Of a DNA stretch of 25,023 bases, positions 7,063 through 14,701 are shown one piece after another; within the stretch, counting starts at the first letter, position 1, and every line of letters begins with the position of its first letter. Source of the stretch: an uncultured Mycoplasmatota bacterium (GTDB taxonomy: Bacteria > Bacillota_I > Bacilli_A > RF39 > UBA660); assembly GCA_946528555.1 (NCBI GenBank), contig CAMMYS010000019.1, positions 1 through 25,023 of the forward strand. Reading direction: 5' to 3'. The notes beneath the pieces are model-generated. The model was not told where the DNA came from and searched no databases. It was given only the letters and a program-made list of their open reading frames with translations. The position numbers were made by a program, and so were the translations under genes.

Positions 7063-8901
7063 TTATAAACCATAACTATTTGAGCAACTATTACTTTGCC
7101 AAATACTTTCGATTGATTGTTGTTTGCTTGAGTCAAATTTTGCTTCATCGCCATATTGAGCAGTTTTATCACAACCAGGAGTTATTTTACATGCAGCACT
7201 TTCAACCGCTTTTGTAACATGCTCATCACTCCAACACTTTTCTGCCTCTTCTTTAACAGCAGCTTTTACTTTTTCTATTATAGTTTTTAAATCACTACAT
7301 TTTGCTGCACATTTTGGGCTAAGTTCTGAATTATTATTTATTGCAGCAGTTGCACAACTTTCGCCAACAGTAGTTAAAGAATTTCTAAATTTTTTATATG
7401 CAGTTGTTCCTTCTGTATCAACTGTTTCTACATCATAAGTACAATTTGGTTTATCATTTTGACTTGTTTGTTCTTCTACTGCTTTTGGTGAAACTGTAAC
7501 TGTACAAGTTGCTTCTTTTCCATTTGATGTTTTAGCAGTAATAGTTGTTGTGCCTTCTGCTTTATATGTTACTTTTCCATCTTTAACAGTAGCAACATCT
7601 TTATTTGATGTTTCCCAAGTTACTTTTTTATCAGTAGCATTTTTTGGAAGAACTGTTGCTGTTAATGTAACTGCTTTATCTCCTACTGTAGCTTTTAATT
7701 CAGTTTTATTTAAAGATATACTTTCAACTTCTACTGTTGTTACTTCTGCTGTTTCATTTTTTTCTGGTTCAACAGTTGTTGTATTATCATCTTCTACTGG
7801 AGCAGCATCACAAGAAATACTTTTTACTGATTCCATTTCATTAACATGATTTATATTTTTATCTTCAGTTTCTTCAAATTCAACTGCATCAGCATCTTTT
7901 AAAGTACCATTACTACCTGTAGCAATTTGAGTAGTGCTTGTTCCATCTAATGTAGTACATACGCCATCTACAAATTCATGTTTTGGAGTAAATGTATAAG
8001 TATCTCCATCAATTTCATAAGTACCTTCTTCTATAGTATATGTACTTCCATCTGCTTTATATCTTGTATATGTTTTATCTTCATTTAATATATATTCTAT
8101 ATCATAATCTTCGGATACTGCTTTCAAATATTTTGTTTGTGATTTAACTGTTGTATTTGTATTATCAACAGGTTTTGGTGCTGGTTCATCTTTTCCTTTA
8201 ATTAAGAAAAAGTAAACTGCTGCAGCAATTGCAATTAGCAATACAACTACAATAATAATTAAACCAGTCTTTCCACCTTTCTTTTCCTCTCCTGCTGGAG
8301 TTTCAGAACTTACTTCAGTTGAAGTTTCAGTAGGTGTTGCTGGAGTCTCACCTTCAGTTGTACCTGTTATTTGAACTTCAGGTTCAGGCATTTCAGTTAC
8401 AGCTGGAACTGGATCAACTACTGGTAGTGGTTGTTCTGCAGGTGCTTCTACAGTTGGTGCTTCCATAGCTGGCATTTCAGCTGGTGCTTCTGCTATTGGT
8501 TCTGCAGGTGCTGCTGCCTCAACAGGTGCAACTTCTGCTACTGGAGTTTCTTCAACAACTGGTGCTGCTGCTGGTTGTTCTTCAACAGCAGGAACTGCTT
8601 CTACTGGAGCAACCTCTGCCGGAGCTTCTACTACAGGTTCTACAGGTGCTGCTTCCACTGGAGCAACTTCTTCTGTAGTTGGAGTTTCCATAGCTGGCAT
8701 TTCAGCTGGAGCTTCTACTACAGGCTCTGCAGGTAAAGGTTCAGCAACTGGCTGTTCTTCAACAGCAGGAACTGCTTCTACTGGAGCTTCTGCCACTACT
8801 TCTGGTGTTGCTTCAACTACTGGTTCTGCTACTGGAGTATCCATTACAGGAGCTTCTTCAGGTTGAACAACATTATTTAAATCTTGATTATTTTCTTCCA
8901 T
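7063..8901 (-). CDS. Single-pass surface protein with Pro/Ala/Glu/Val-rich arm and Big2 domain
   Basis: 612 residues, product not recognised beyond its domains. Residues 13-205 are a low-complexity Ala/Pro/Glu/Val tract with repeated units (AVPAVEEQP, APAEMPAME). KKGGK precedes one strong membrane helix (about 213-234, GLIIIVVVLLIAIAAAVYFF). The rest should be outside: a Thr-rich stretch with a strand-rich module at about 258-310, a bacterial Ig-like Big2 domain at about 391-470 (VESISLNKTELKATVGDK ... ATCTVTV), and a Cys-rich tail. All 11 cysteines lie after residue 310, which suggests disulphides and supports an N-in, C-out topology. There is no signal peptide. Start: ATG at 8901 with GAGGG upstream. 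It is transcribed alone, between two terminators, from its own promoter. A cell-surface adhesion or wall role is inferred only. Confidence 0.85.
   Translation of the reverse strand: MEENNQDLNNVVQPEEAPVMDTPVAEPVVEATPEVVAEAPVEAVPAVEEQPVAEPLPAEPVVEAPAEMPAMETPTTEEVAPVEAAPVEPVVEAPAEVAPVEAVPAVEEQPAAAPVVEETPVAEVAPVEAAAPAEPIAEAPAEMPAMEAPTVEAPAEQPLPVVDPVPAVTEMPEPEVQITGTTEGETPATPTETSTEVSSETPAGEEKKGGKTGLIIIVVVLLIAIAAAVYFFLIKGKDEPAPKPVDNTNTTVKSQTKYLKAVSEDYDIEYILNEDKTYTRYKADGSTYTIEEGTYEIDGDTYTFTPKHEFVDGVCTTLDGTSTTQIATGSNGTLKDADAVEFEETEDKNINHVNEMESVKSISCDAAPVEDDNTTTVEPEKNETAEVTTVEVESISLNKTELKATVGDKAVTLTATVLPKNATDKKVTWETSNKDVATVKDGKVTYKAEGTTTITAKTSNGKEATCTVTVSPKAVEEQTSQNDKPNCTYDVETVDTEGTTAYKKFRNSLTTVGESCATAAINNNSELSPKCAAKCSDLKTIIEKVKAAVKEEAEKCWSDEHVTKAVESAACKITPGCDKTAQYGDEAKFDSSKQQSIESIWQSNSCSNSYGL
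8461..8484. repeat. 24-bp direct repeat, copy 1
   Basis: Exact match to 8686-8709, inside the low-complexity arm of the surface protein. It encodes the PAEMPAME unit. The exact base identity suggests recent internal duplication rather than only codon-level convergence. Confidence 0.85.
8576..8610. repeat. 35-bp direct repeat, copy 1
   Basis: Identical to 8753-8787. It encodes the EAVPAVEEQ unit of the surface-protein arm. Such repeats can recombine and change the arm length. Confidence 0.85.
8686..8709. repeat. 24-bp direct repeat, copy 2
   Basis: Second exact copy of 8461-8484. Confidence 0.85.
8753..8787. repeat. 35-bp direct repeat, copy 2
   Basis: Second exact copy of 8576-8610, 177 bases away, a multiple of three, so recombination between them would keep the frame. 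Confidence 0.85.
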
Positions 8902-8933
8902 ATAAAATCCCTCTATTCTTATATACTACATTA

Positions 8934-8962
8934 AGGATAACACTTATAACAAACAATGTCAA
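8934..8962 (-). promoter_or_regulatory. Promoter of the Big2 surface-protein gene
   Basis: Minus strand: consensus -35 TTGACA (8957-8962), 17-base spacer, -10 TATCCT (8934-8939). It lies just past the glyQS terminator. The -10 matches only 4 of 6. Confidence 0.55.
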
Positions 8963-8964
8963 TT

Positions 8965-8986
8965 AAAAAATCCCTATTGGGATTTT
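8965..8986 (-). terminator. glyQS terminator
   Basis: Perfect 8-bp stem AAAATCCC/GGGATTTT with a 4-base loop and following T's on the minus strand. The stem includes two bases of the glyQS stop codon. Confidence 0.85.
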
Positions 8987-10364
8987 AAAAATTTATTTTT
9001 GAATTTATGTAATCAACAATCTCTTCAACCTTAATTACTTCTTGTTCCATTGTATCTCTATCTCTAACTGTTACTGTACCATTATTTATTGTTTCATCAT
9101 CTATTGTAATGCAATATGGTGTACCAACAACATCTGCTCTTCTATATCTTTTTCCAATAGAAGCTGTTTCATCGTATGATGTATTAAAATGTTTTGATAA
9201 TTCTTTATAAATTTCCATAGCTTTTTCACTATGATATTTTTTAACTAATGGTAAAACAGTTACTTTAATAGGAGCTAAGAAAGGATGTAATTTTAATACT
9301 TCTCTTTCATCATTTTCTAATTGTTCTTTATGATATGCATTACACATAACTGTTAAGAATAATCTTTCTACTCCTAGTGATGGTTCAATTACATATGGAA
9401 CATATTTTTCATTAGTATCAGGATCTAAGTATTCAAGTGATTCATTAGAAAATTTCATATGTTGTGATAAATCATAATTTGTTCTAGATGCAATTCCCCA
9501 TAATTCTCCCCATCCAAATGGGAATTTATATTCAATGTCAGTAGTTGCATTACTATAAAAAGACAACTCTTCTTTATCATGATCTCTTAATCTTAAGTTT
9601 TCTTCTTTGATACCTAAATCTAATAAGAATTGTTTGCAATATTCTTTATAATGTTTAAACCAATCTAATTCAGTACCTGGTTTACAGAAAAATTCAAGTT
9701 CCATTTGGTCAAATTCTCTTACTCTAAATATAAAATTACCTGGAGTAATTTCATTTCTAAAACTCTTACCTATTTGAGCAATACCAAATGGTAATTTAAG
9801 TCTCATACTTCTTTGTACATTCATAAAGTTTACAAATATACCTTGAGCTGTTTCTGGTCTTAAATATACTGTACTTTTAGAGTCTTCAGTAACACCTTGA
9901 AATGTTTTAAACATTAAGTTAAAGTTTCTAATATCAGTAAAATCTGTTGCTCCACAATTAGGACATTTAACTTTATTATTTTTAATATAATCTACTAGCT
10001 CATCATTACTGAATTTACCAGCATCTTCTACTCCTAAATCTTCAAGCAATTTATCTGCTCTATGTCTTGTCTTACACTTTTTACAATCAATTAATGGATC
10101 TGAAAAAGTTTTTAAGTGTCCACTTGCTTCCCAAACTTTAGGATTCATAAGTATAGCACTATCAAGTCCTACATTATTAATATCTTCTTGAATAAACTTT
10201 TTAGTCCAAGCTTTCTTAATATTATTTTTAAGTTCTACTCCTAAAGGACCAAAATCCCAAGTATTAGCAAGACCACCATATATTTCACTTCCTTGGAATA
10301 TAAATCCATATTGCTTACAAAAATTTGTAAGTTCCTCCATTGTTAAATTATTTTCTTCTTTCAT
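8985..10364 (-). CDS. glyQS: Glycine--tRNA ligase, single-chain alpha2 type
   Basis: 459 residues. It charges tRNA-Gly with glycine using ATP in the cytoplasm and is the dimeric archaeal/eukaryotic-like enzyme found in many Gram-positives and Mollicutes rather than the GlyQ/GlyS tetramer. Class II motif 1 is at about 30-50 ([14 protein letters not shown]). A zinc-type insert carries Cys94/Cys97 and Cys134/Cys137. Motif 2 lies at 202-226 ([20 protein letters not shown]), motif 3 contains GVERLFLTV, and the anticodon-binding domain fills the last 100 residues. The start overlaps the previous stop as TAATG and its SD (GGAGGG) is inside the end of that gene, so the two are translationally coupled. 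The T-box upstream of the operon explains its control by uncharged tRNA-Gly. Confidence 0.97.
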   Translation of the reverse strand: MKEENNLTMEELTNFCKQYGFIFQGSEIYGGLANTWDFGPLGVELKNNIKKAWTKKFIQEDINNVGLDSAILMNPKVWEASGHLKTFSDPLIDCKKCKTRHRADKLLEDLGVEDAGKFSNDELVDYIKNNKVKCPNCGATDFTDIRNFNLMFKTFQGVTEDSKSTVYLRPETAQGIFVNFMNVQRSMRLKLPFGIAQIGKSFRNEITPGNFIFRVREFDQMELEFFCKPGTELDWFKHYKEYCKQFLLDLGIKEENLRLRDHDKEELSFYSNATTDIEYKFPFGWGELWGIASRTNYDLSQHMKFSNESLEYLDPDTNEKYVPYVIEPSLGVERLFLTVMCNAYHKEQLENDEREVLKLHPFLAPIKVTVLPLVKKYHSEKAMEIYKELSKHFNTSYDETASIGKRYRRADVVGTPYCITIDDETINNGTVTVRDRDTMEQEVIKVEEIVDYINSKINF

Positions 10365-11158
10365 TAAAATCCCTCCATTTTATATTGTAATTTCATACTT
10401 TCTTCTTTTTTATTTATATCACTATTCATTTTTTCATCAATTTTATTAGCAAATCTTGCAAGTTCTCTTGGTACTACTAAAAATCTTTCTTTCCCATCTA
10501 TTGTACATTTAAATATAATATTATTTCTAAATAAATCATTACTATAACCACAAAATGTTATGTCTTTCATATCTTCAAGCATTCTATCTAAAAAGACTTG
10601 TTCTCCAGGACATATATGATAACTAACAGATTCAGCATTTTCAGTATTATATGACATTCCAATATCCATTATCATACATCTTTTACCATCAAATTCTTTT
10701 GGAAGACCATTAATATCTCTTTGAAAGCCATCAACAATTCCTGTAATATACCCTCTTTCATTACAATATTTAGATGATCTATTCATGAACCAATAAAAAG
10801 ATACATCTTCTTTTACATATTCTTCCATTCTATCAATATTATATTTTTGAATTATCTCACTTAATATTTTGTTACTTAATTTGTTAGATTTACTAACAAT
10901 AAGTTCAATTCCTGATTCTGATTCAATATAATAATCTTCAAAGTCCTCATATACCATTTTTATTTTATGATTTCTTAAGAAATATCTGATTACTTCTTCT
11001 TGTTTTTCTTGAGGAGTTTTACCTCTTAAAGATTTAGTAAAATCTTCACTTGTTTTAATTTTTCCATTAGTATTACTAGATAAAACATTAATATTACTAT
11101 AAATACTAATCTTCATATAATTATTAGCATTTAATGCACTTGCTCCGATTATTTTCAT
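10364..11158 (-). CDS. Unknown protein, first gene of the T-box/glyQS operon
   Basis: 264 residues; I do not recognise the family. No signal peptide, membrane helix or nucleotide-binding motif is visible. The protein looks soluble and charged, ending in a Lys/Glu/Met-rich tail. Landmarks: [20 protein letters not shown] (about 47-66), [20 protein letters not shown] (about 121-140), and [20 protein letters not shown] followed by SYHICPGEQ (about 156-190). Start: ATG at 11158 after SD GGAGG, directly behind the T-box terminator. Its last codons contain the SD of glyQS and the stop/start overlap as TAATG. A T-box that serves this gene as well as the synthetase suggests a role tied to glycine or tRNA-Gly supply, but that is inference from position. 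Confidence 0.8.
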   Translation of the reverse strand: MKIIGASALNANNYMKISIYSNINVLSSNTNGKIKTSEDFTKSLRGKTPQEKQEEVIRYFLRNHKIKMVYEDFEDYYIESESGIELIVSKSNKLSNKILSEIIQKYNIDRMEEYVKEDVSFYWFMNRSSKYCNERGYITGIVDGFQRDINGLPKEFDGKRCMIMDIGMSYNTENAESVSYHICPGEQVFLDRMLEDMKDITFCGYSNDLFRNNIIFKCTIDGKERFLVVPRELARFANKIDEKMNSDINKKEESMKLQYKMEGF

Positions 11159-11169
11159 AAAACCCTCCT

Positions 11170-11294
11170 AAAAAAGAAAAACTTCTAAAATATTATAGGG
11201 GTCCATAAGGACGGTTCCACCCTACTTATTCTAGAAGAATCACTCTTTATTCATAGCCTAAGTGCTTTACCATCACACTATCATCGCTTTATGC
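11170..11294 (-). ncRNA. Compact T-box riboswitch (predicted glycine) before the glyQS operon
   Basis: Minus-strand RNA of about 125 bases. The T-box core AGGGTGGAACCG is present. The antiterminator is TAGGG/CCCTA with bulge TGGAACC (11213-11219), capped by GTCC/GGAC. An 11-bp helix CTTCTAGAATA/TATTTTAGAAG (11227-11237 with 11182-11192) encloses it and runs into a T-rich tract: the terminator. A competing hairpin ATTCT-TCT-AGAAT (11228-11240) could open that helix. The upstream stem (about 11245-11290) is much shorter than a usual Stem I. It offers two Gly codons as possible specifier, GGC (11256-11258) and GGU (11269-11271); I cannot decide between them. Glycine specificity is inferred from the glyQS gene. 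Confidence 0.88.
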
Positions 11295-11299
11295 AAATA

Positions 11300-11328
11300 A
11301 TATTAGCATATTTTTTTTAATAATTCAA
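11300..11328 (-). promoter_or_regulatory. T-box/glyQS operon promoter
   Basis: Minus strand: -35 TTGAAT (11323-11328), 17-base spacer ending in TGC, -10 TAATAT (11300-11305). Transcription would start at about 11293, just before the T-box stem. Confidence 0.65.
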
Positions 11329-11329
11329 T

Positions 11330-11352
11330 AAAAAAGAGCTTAAAAAGCTCTT
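11330..11352 (-). terminator. Terminator of the metallophosphoesterase gene
   Basis: Perfect 8-bp stem AAGAGCTT/AAGCTCTT with a 3-base loop and T's on the minus strand. The stem contains the stop codon. Confidence 0.85.
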
Positions 11353-13058
11353 CTTGTTAATCTTGCTTCATTTTCATGAGTAACTAATCTTTCTTGTAAC
11401 TCATTTCTCTTTGCAATTAATGGTTTTATTTCTTCTTCATAACCAATTGTCATAAGAATATCTTTTTTCTTTTCAGCTGGAATATCAGGATTATCTAATA
11501 TACCTTCTAATTTTCTAAGAATCTTTTCATATTTCTTTTCAATTTGTCTAATTTCTTTTTCATTAGCAGAAATTAATCTTCTTAATTCTTCAGTTATTAC
11601 ATCATCTGCTTTAGTAGTAATGCTCTTTTCAATTGTTTTAGCATAATCAGTATCATCACTAATAGTAGGAACTGTAATTCCTTTTTCTAATTCTTCTTTA
11701 GTTAATTTTAGGTTAACTATTGCTTCTAAACCTTTATTAGCATCATATACATATGCTTGAGCAGTTTTATCAGCAGAATATAAGTTTTGAGCATCCCATG
11801 CACTAGATCCGGATGGTGAACCATTTCTAACTACTGTTACTCCATTTTCAGCAGTATATCTTTCAGTAGCATTATGATAATGTGCACCATGAACAGTAAC
11901 ATGATCAACTAATCTAGCTTCGTCTCTAAACATAGTATTTGGTATTTCGGATAATTTTTTATCATTAAGTGCTTTTCCATCTGGTCCTTTTCCATGACAA
12001 GCAACAATTAAGTTCTTACCAAAAACCATTGCATTTGCAAATCTAAGATCCTTAACATCACAACTAATTTTTACTTTTGGATCATCCTTATATCTATAAT
12101 ATAATTGCATATATAACATATAATCTATTAAGAAATCGTGATTTCCTGGTTCAAACATTAAATGTAATACTTCGCAATTCTTTTTCATTCTCTCAATTGC
12201 CCATATATGAGCAGCAACACCACTAGAAATCATTTGTTGGAATCTTGTATCATTGTGTTGTTCTGTTCCAGCAGTTGTAGTATTTTGTTCTGTATCAGTA
12301 TTGAAGAAATCATTTCCAATAGTCATACATACTTCTTTTGCTTTATATAAATTAACAACTTGTTCAGCTTCAATAATCATTTTTATGTATCTATATAAAG
12401 CTTTTTTATAATCATAGGCGTCACTTGAATCAAACTTACTTGCTAATTTTCCTAAGTGTAATTCAATATCTGGAATAAATACTAATTTATCAGGATTGTA
12501 TTTTTGTTTTTTCTTTTTTGGAGGTTCTACTGCTAAATGATTTTGTAATATAGCAGTATAAGCACTATCATGTGCTAAGAAATCTTCAAATGCTTTTTCA
12601 TATAGATTGAAGAAGTAGTCATCAGTTATTGCATTAACAGGTTTTCTTTTAACAAATCTAATAGTGAATTTTTGTTCATATTGTTGTTTTACCTCTGTAG
12701 TTTTTACAGGAAATCTCATTTTTTTCATATGATCTTCATCATAACCATATTTTTTTATTTCATCTGGACCAAGTATCTTTTCTATTTTTGTAGGTACCAT
12801 CCAATATCCAGTGTCTATACCTTTAATTTCCCAAACCATAGGATCTTTATGAAAGAATTTATATAGAAAATCATCTTTTGATGAAACCTCTATAATTTTC
12901 TTTCTTGCTTCTTCAACAGAATCAGTAGGTTCTACATGAAATACATTTTTTAAATCATCTTCACTTATTGCAAAGAATGTTCTTTCAGGTTTTGTACCTT
13001 CTAATACTTCAACCTCAAATTTCATATCTAACAGTTCTTTACTATATTGTTTTTCCAT
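11340..13058 (-). CDS. Calcineurin-like metallophosphoesterase, large form with coiled-coil tail
   Basis: 572 residues from the ATG at 13058, chosen for the strong SD GGGGAGG; the frame is open 30 codons further upstream with no SD. Residues 1-180 are an unrecognised N-terminal region, then a Lys-rich linker. The dimetal phosphoesterase core follows: PDIELH (Asp197, His201), IGND (Asp250), GNHD (305-308), CHGKG (His355) and VHGAHYH (His390, His393). These match the order D-x-H, GD, GNH(D/E), H, GHxH of the superfamily. About 475-545 is a charged coiled coil. The substrate cannot be read from sequence; the layout resembles large phage- or plasmid-borne phosphoesterases acting on nucleic acids, but no phage gene is nearby. 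Transcribed alone, with a leader hairpin upstream and a terminator downstream. Confidence 0.85.
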   Translation of the reverse strand: MEKQYSKELLDMKFEVEVLEGTKPERTFFAISEDDLKNVFHVEPTDSVEEARKKIIEVSSKDDFLYKFFHKDPMVWEIKGIDTGYWMVPTKIEKILGPDEIKKYGYDEDHMKKMRFPVKTTEVKQQYEQKFTIRFVKRKPVNAITDDYFFNLYEKAFEDFLAHDSAYTAILQNHLAVEPPKKKKQKYNPDKLVFIPDIELHLGKLASKFDSSDAYDYKKALYRYIKMIIEAEQVVNLYKAKEVCMTIGNDFFNTDTEQNTTTAGTEQHNDTRFQQMISSGVAAHIWAIERMKKNCEVLHLMFEPGNHDFLIDYMLYMQLYYRYKDDPKVKISCDVKDLRFANAMVFGKNLIVACHGKGPDGKALNDKKLSEIPNTMFRDEARLVDHVTVHGAHYHNATERYTAENGVTVVRNGSPSGSSAWDAQNLYSADKTAQAYVYDANKGLEAIVNLKLTKEELEKGITVPTISDDTDYAKTIEKSITTKADDVITEELRRLISANEKEIRQIEKKYEKILRKLEGILDNPDIPAEKKKDILMTIGYEEEIKPLIAKRNELQERLVTHENEARLTRRAF

Positions 13059-13073
13059 TAATATTACCTCCCC

Positions 13074-13116
13074 AAAAAAATAGAGCAAAAATATAACAAA
13101 TGTTTTATTTTGCCCT
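13074..13116 (-). promoter_or_regulatory. Leader hairpin with T-tract before the metallophosphoesterase gene
   Basis: Minus strand: AGGGCAAAA pairs with TTTTGCTCT (9 bp with one G-U) around a 17-base loop, then ATTTTTTT, then directly the SD GGGGAGG. It has the shape of an intrinsic terminator but sits between promoter and start codon, so it looks like an attenuator. Confidence 0.6.
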
Positions 13117-13137
13117 TTCTTATTCTCACCTAATATA

Positions 13138-13166
13138 ATGATACTCAATAATTTTCAAAAAATCAA
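13138..13166 (-). promoter_or_regulatory. Promoter of the metallophosphoesterase gene
   Basis: Minus strand: -35 TTGATT (13161-13166), 17-base spacer, -10 TATCAT (13138-13143). It leaves a leader of about 70 bases that contains the hairpin at 13074-13116. Confidence 0.5.
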
Positions 13167-13167
13167 T

Positions 13168-13191
13168 AAAAAAACATAAAATAATTTTATG
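13168..13191 (-). terminator. rnhB terminator
   Basis: Stem CATAAAA/TTTTATG with a 3-base loop followed by seven T's on the minus strand, overlapping the rnhB stop codon. Confidence 0.75.
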
Positions 13192-13792
13192 AAATTTTAT
13201 TTAAAATACTTGACACTGGTTCAAAAGTTTTCCTATGTTCTTTTAATGGACCATATTTATATAAAGCTTCAATATGCTTTTTAGTTCCATAACCTTTATT
13301 TTTAGCAAAATCATATTCAGGATGTTTTTTATCAAGCTCATACATCATTCTATCTCTAGTAACTTTAGCTATTATTGATGCAGCAGCTATTGTTTGACTT
13401 TTAGCATCTCCTTTGATAATAGATGTACTTGGAATATCTATATCTAATTTAACTGCATCTATTAAAACATGTTCAGGTTTAATGATACAATTATTAATTG
13501 CTTCTTTCATAGCTCTTTTAGTTGCTTCTAATATGTTTATTTCATCAATTACTTTTTCAGAAGACATCCCTATTCCTACGCTAATAGCATTTTCCATAAT
13601 AACATCATATAATTCTTCTCTTTTTTTCTCAGATAGTTTTTTAGAATCATTAATTCTTTCATCATAAAAATTTTCAGGCAAAATAACACATGCAGTTACT
13701 ACTGGTCCAACAAGAGGTCCTCTTCCTACTTCATCTACCCCACCTATATATTTAATACCTGTTTTGTATAATTCATTTTCATATTCTTTCAT
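13187..13792 (-). CDS. rnhB: Ribonuclease HII
   Basis: About 201 residues. RNase HII cuts RNA in RNA/DNA hybrids and removes single misincorporated ribonucleotides. The hallmark GGVDEVGRGPLVGPV near the N-terminus holds the first catalytic Asp-Glu. LIDAVKL and TRDRMM carry the other two Asp residues, and the substrate-reading Gly-Arg-Gly is intact. KGYGTKKH and the HRKTFEP tail fit the family. Start choice: ATG at 13792, with an in-frame GTG three codons upstream at 13801. Neither has an SD. The -10 TATAAT at 13808-13813 would place the transcript start at the GTG itself, so a leaderless GTG start is quite possible. Confidence 0.95.
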   Translation of the reverse strand: MKEYENELYKTGIKYIGGVDEVGRGPLVGPVVTACVILPENFYDERINDSKKLSEKKREELYDVIMENAISVGIGMSSEKVIDEINILEATKRAMKEAINNCIIKPEHVLIDAVKLDIDIPSTSIIKGDAKSQTIAAASIIAKVTRDRMMYELDKKHPEYDFAKNKGYGTKKHIEALYKYGPLKEHRKTFEPVSSILNKIS

Positions 13793-13807
13793 ATAAATCA
13801 CATAAAT

Positions 13808-13813
13808 ATTATA
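13808..13813 (-). promoter_or_regulatory. Extended -10 promoter of rnhB
   Basis: Minus strand TGTTATAAT (extended consensus -10). Its 3' end is 7 bases from the G of the GTG codon at 13801. No good -35 is visible. Confidence 0.55.
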
Positions 13814-13816
13814 ACA

Positions 13817-13850
13817 TAAAAAAATAACTTATTTATTAAACAAGTTATTT
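13817..13850 (-). terminator. Terminator after the YgjV-like gene
   Basis: Stem AAATAACTT/AAGTTATTT with an 11-base loop, then a run of T's on the minus strand. It overlaps the end of the upstream gene and separates it from rnhB. Confidence 0.8.
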
Positions 13851-14359
13851 AGTTTTTCATCATCTTTAAATAATTTATCACTAAATAGTAATATTGATGC
13901 ATTTGCAAAAACTATTATTGCATCAGTAAATGCACATGTAAATGATCCAACATGTAAATCATATATAATCCATAATAAATATTCAATCACTGCACAAAAT
14001 ACTATTACTTTTTTATGATTAGTAAGAGACCAACTTCCAAGGAAACTTGAGAATATTGGTAATATATCATAAACAATTTTATAACTTAATATCCCATAAG
14101 CTATGTATAGTGGAATACTTGCATAGAATATGTATTTATCAATATCGGTTTTATAATAAGCAAAATCTCTAAATGCCTCGAAAGTACATATTATTAATCC
14201 TGAAGTTGCTCCTAAAAAATAATAATGAACTGCATATAATATTGCTGCTATTGTTTGAAAAGCAAGTATTTTATCAGTATCTTCTCTATAATAACTAACT
14301 GCTAAAATGCCCCAAGCAATTAATCCTACAAGTTGTATTAATATAAACTCTAGTGTCAT
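13829..14359 (-). CDS. YgjV-like small multi-pass membrane protein
   Basis: 176 residues from the ATG at 14359. The frame extends to a TTG at 14383, but that codon lies inside the predicted -10 element, so the ATG is preferred. Six or so hydrophobic segments cover almost the whole length. Repeated features such as LVGLIAWGILAVSYYREDTD, ILYAVHYYFLGATSG and the end region with DAIIVFANASILLFSDK are typical of the YgjV (Imp-YgjV) family of inner-membrane proteins. The family function is not established. It sits after the rpmA terminator with its own extended -10 and ends in its own terminator, so it is transcribed alone. Confidence 0.8.
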   Translation of the reverse strand: MTLEFILIQLVGLIAWGILAVSYYREDTDKILAFQTIAAILYAVHYYFLGATSGLIICTFEAFRDFAYYKTDIDKYIFYASIPLYIAYGILSYKIVYDILPIFSSFLGSWSLTNHKKVIVFCAVIEYLLWIIYDLHVGSFTCAFTDAIIVFANASILLFSDKLFKDDEKLNNLFNK

Positions 14360-14382
14360 TATTTCATCTCTATTCCTCAACA

Positions 14383-14388
14383 ATTATA
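14383..14388 (-). promoter_or_regulatory. Extended -10 promoter of the YgjV-like gene
   Basis: Minus strand TGTTATAAT, start of transcription expected near 14376, giving a leader of about 17 bases before the ATG at 14359. No clear -35. Confidence 0.5.
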
Positions 14389-14401
14389 ACACTTTTTCAA
14401 G

Positions 14402-14423
14402 AAAAAAGAACTATTTCTAGTTC
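14402..14423 (-). terminator. Terminator of the rplU-prp-rpmA operon
   Basis: Stem GAACTA/TAGTTC with a 4-base loop followed by TTTTTT on the minus strand. The rpmA stop codon lies in the loop and stem. Confidence 0.85.
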
Positions 14424-14701
14424 TCATATACACTAACTTGTTTTTTATCTTTTCCTTTTCTTTCGAACTTAACATTTCCTGATACTTTAGCATATAATGT
14501 ATGATCTTTTCCCATACCAACATTAGTTCCAGGAAAAATTTTAGTTCCTCTTTGTCTATAGATAATAGCTCCAGCTTTAGCAACTTGTCCATCACTTAAC
14601 TTAGCTCCTAATCTACGACCAGCTGAATCTCTACCATTCTTAGTAGATCCAACACCTTTTTTAGATGCAAATAATTGTATATTTAAATCCATTTTATTCA
14701 T
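14417..14701 (-). CDS. rpmA: 50S ribosomal protein L27 with cleavable N-terminal extension
   Basis: 94 residues from the ATG at 14701 (SD GGAGG 6 bases upstream). L27 is a large-subunit protein whose N-terminal tail reaches the peptidyl-transferase centre. The first 11 residues end in LNIQLF directly before [15 protein letters not shown], the Firmicutes-type extension that the Prp protease removes; mature L27 should begin at ASKKG. The rest ([40 protein letters not shown]) is standard. Prp itself is encoded immediately upstream and overlaps by 8 bases. This pairing in one operon is typical of the phylum and is a strong taxonomic marker. Confidence 0.98.
   Translation of the reverse strand: MNKMDLNIQLFASKKGVGSTKNGRDSAGRRLGAKLSDGQVAKAGAIIYRQRGTKIFPGTNVGMGKDHTLYAKVSGNVKFERKGKDKKQVSVYEN

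Noticed and set aside
8431..8736. Plus-strand frames rich in Cys/Phe/Trp or in Leu/Gln
   Set aside because: Mirror readings of the Pro/Ala/Glu/Val repeats of the surface protein on the minus strand.
8461..8787. Tandem-looking repeats as a CRISPR array
   Set aside because: Only two copies each, unequal spacing, and they lie in frame within a low-complexity coding tract.
11340..13058. Prophage or mobile island around the large phosphoesterase
   Set aside because: No integrase, capsid, terminase or repeat ends nearby; its neighbours are core genes and its base composition looks similar.
13059..13148. Thirty extra N-terminal codons for the metallophosphoesterase
   Set aside because: They run through the leader hairpin and T-tract and lack an SD; GGGGAGG marks the ATG at 13058.
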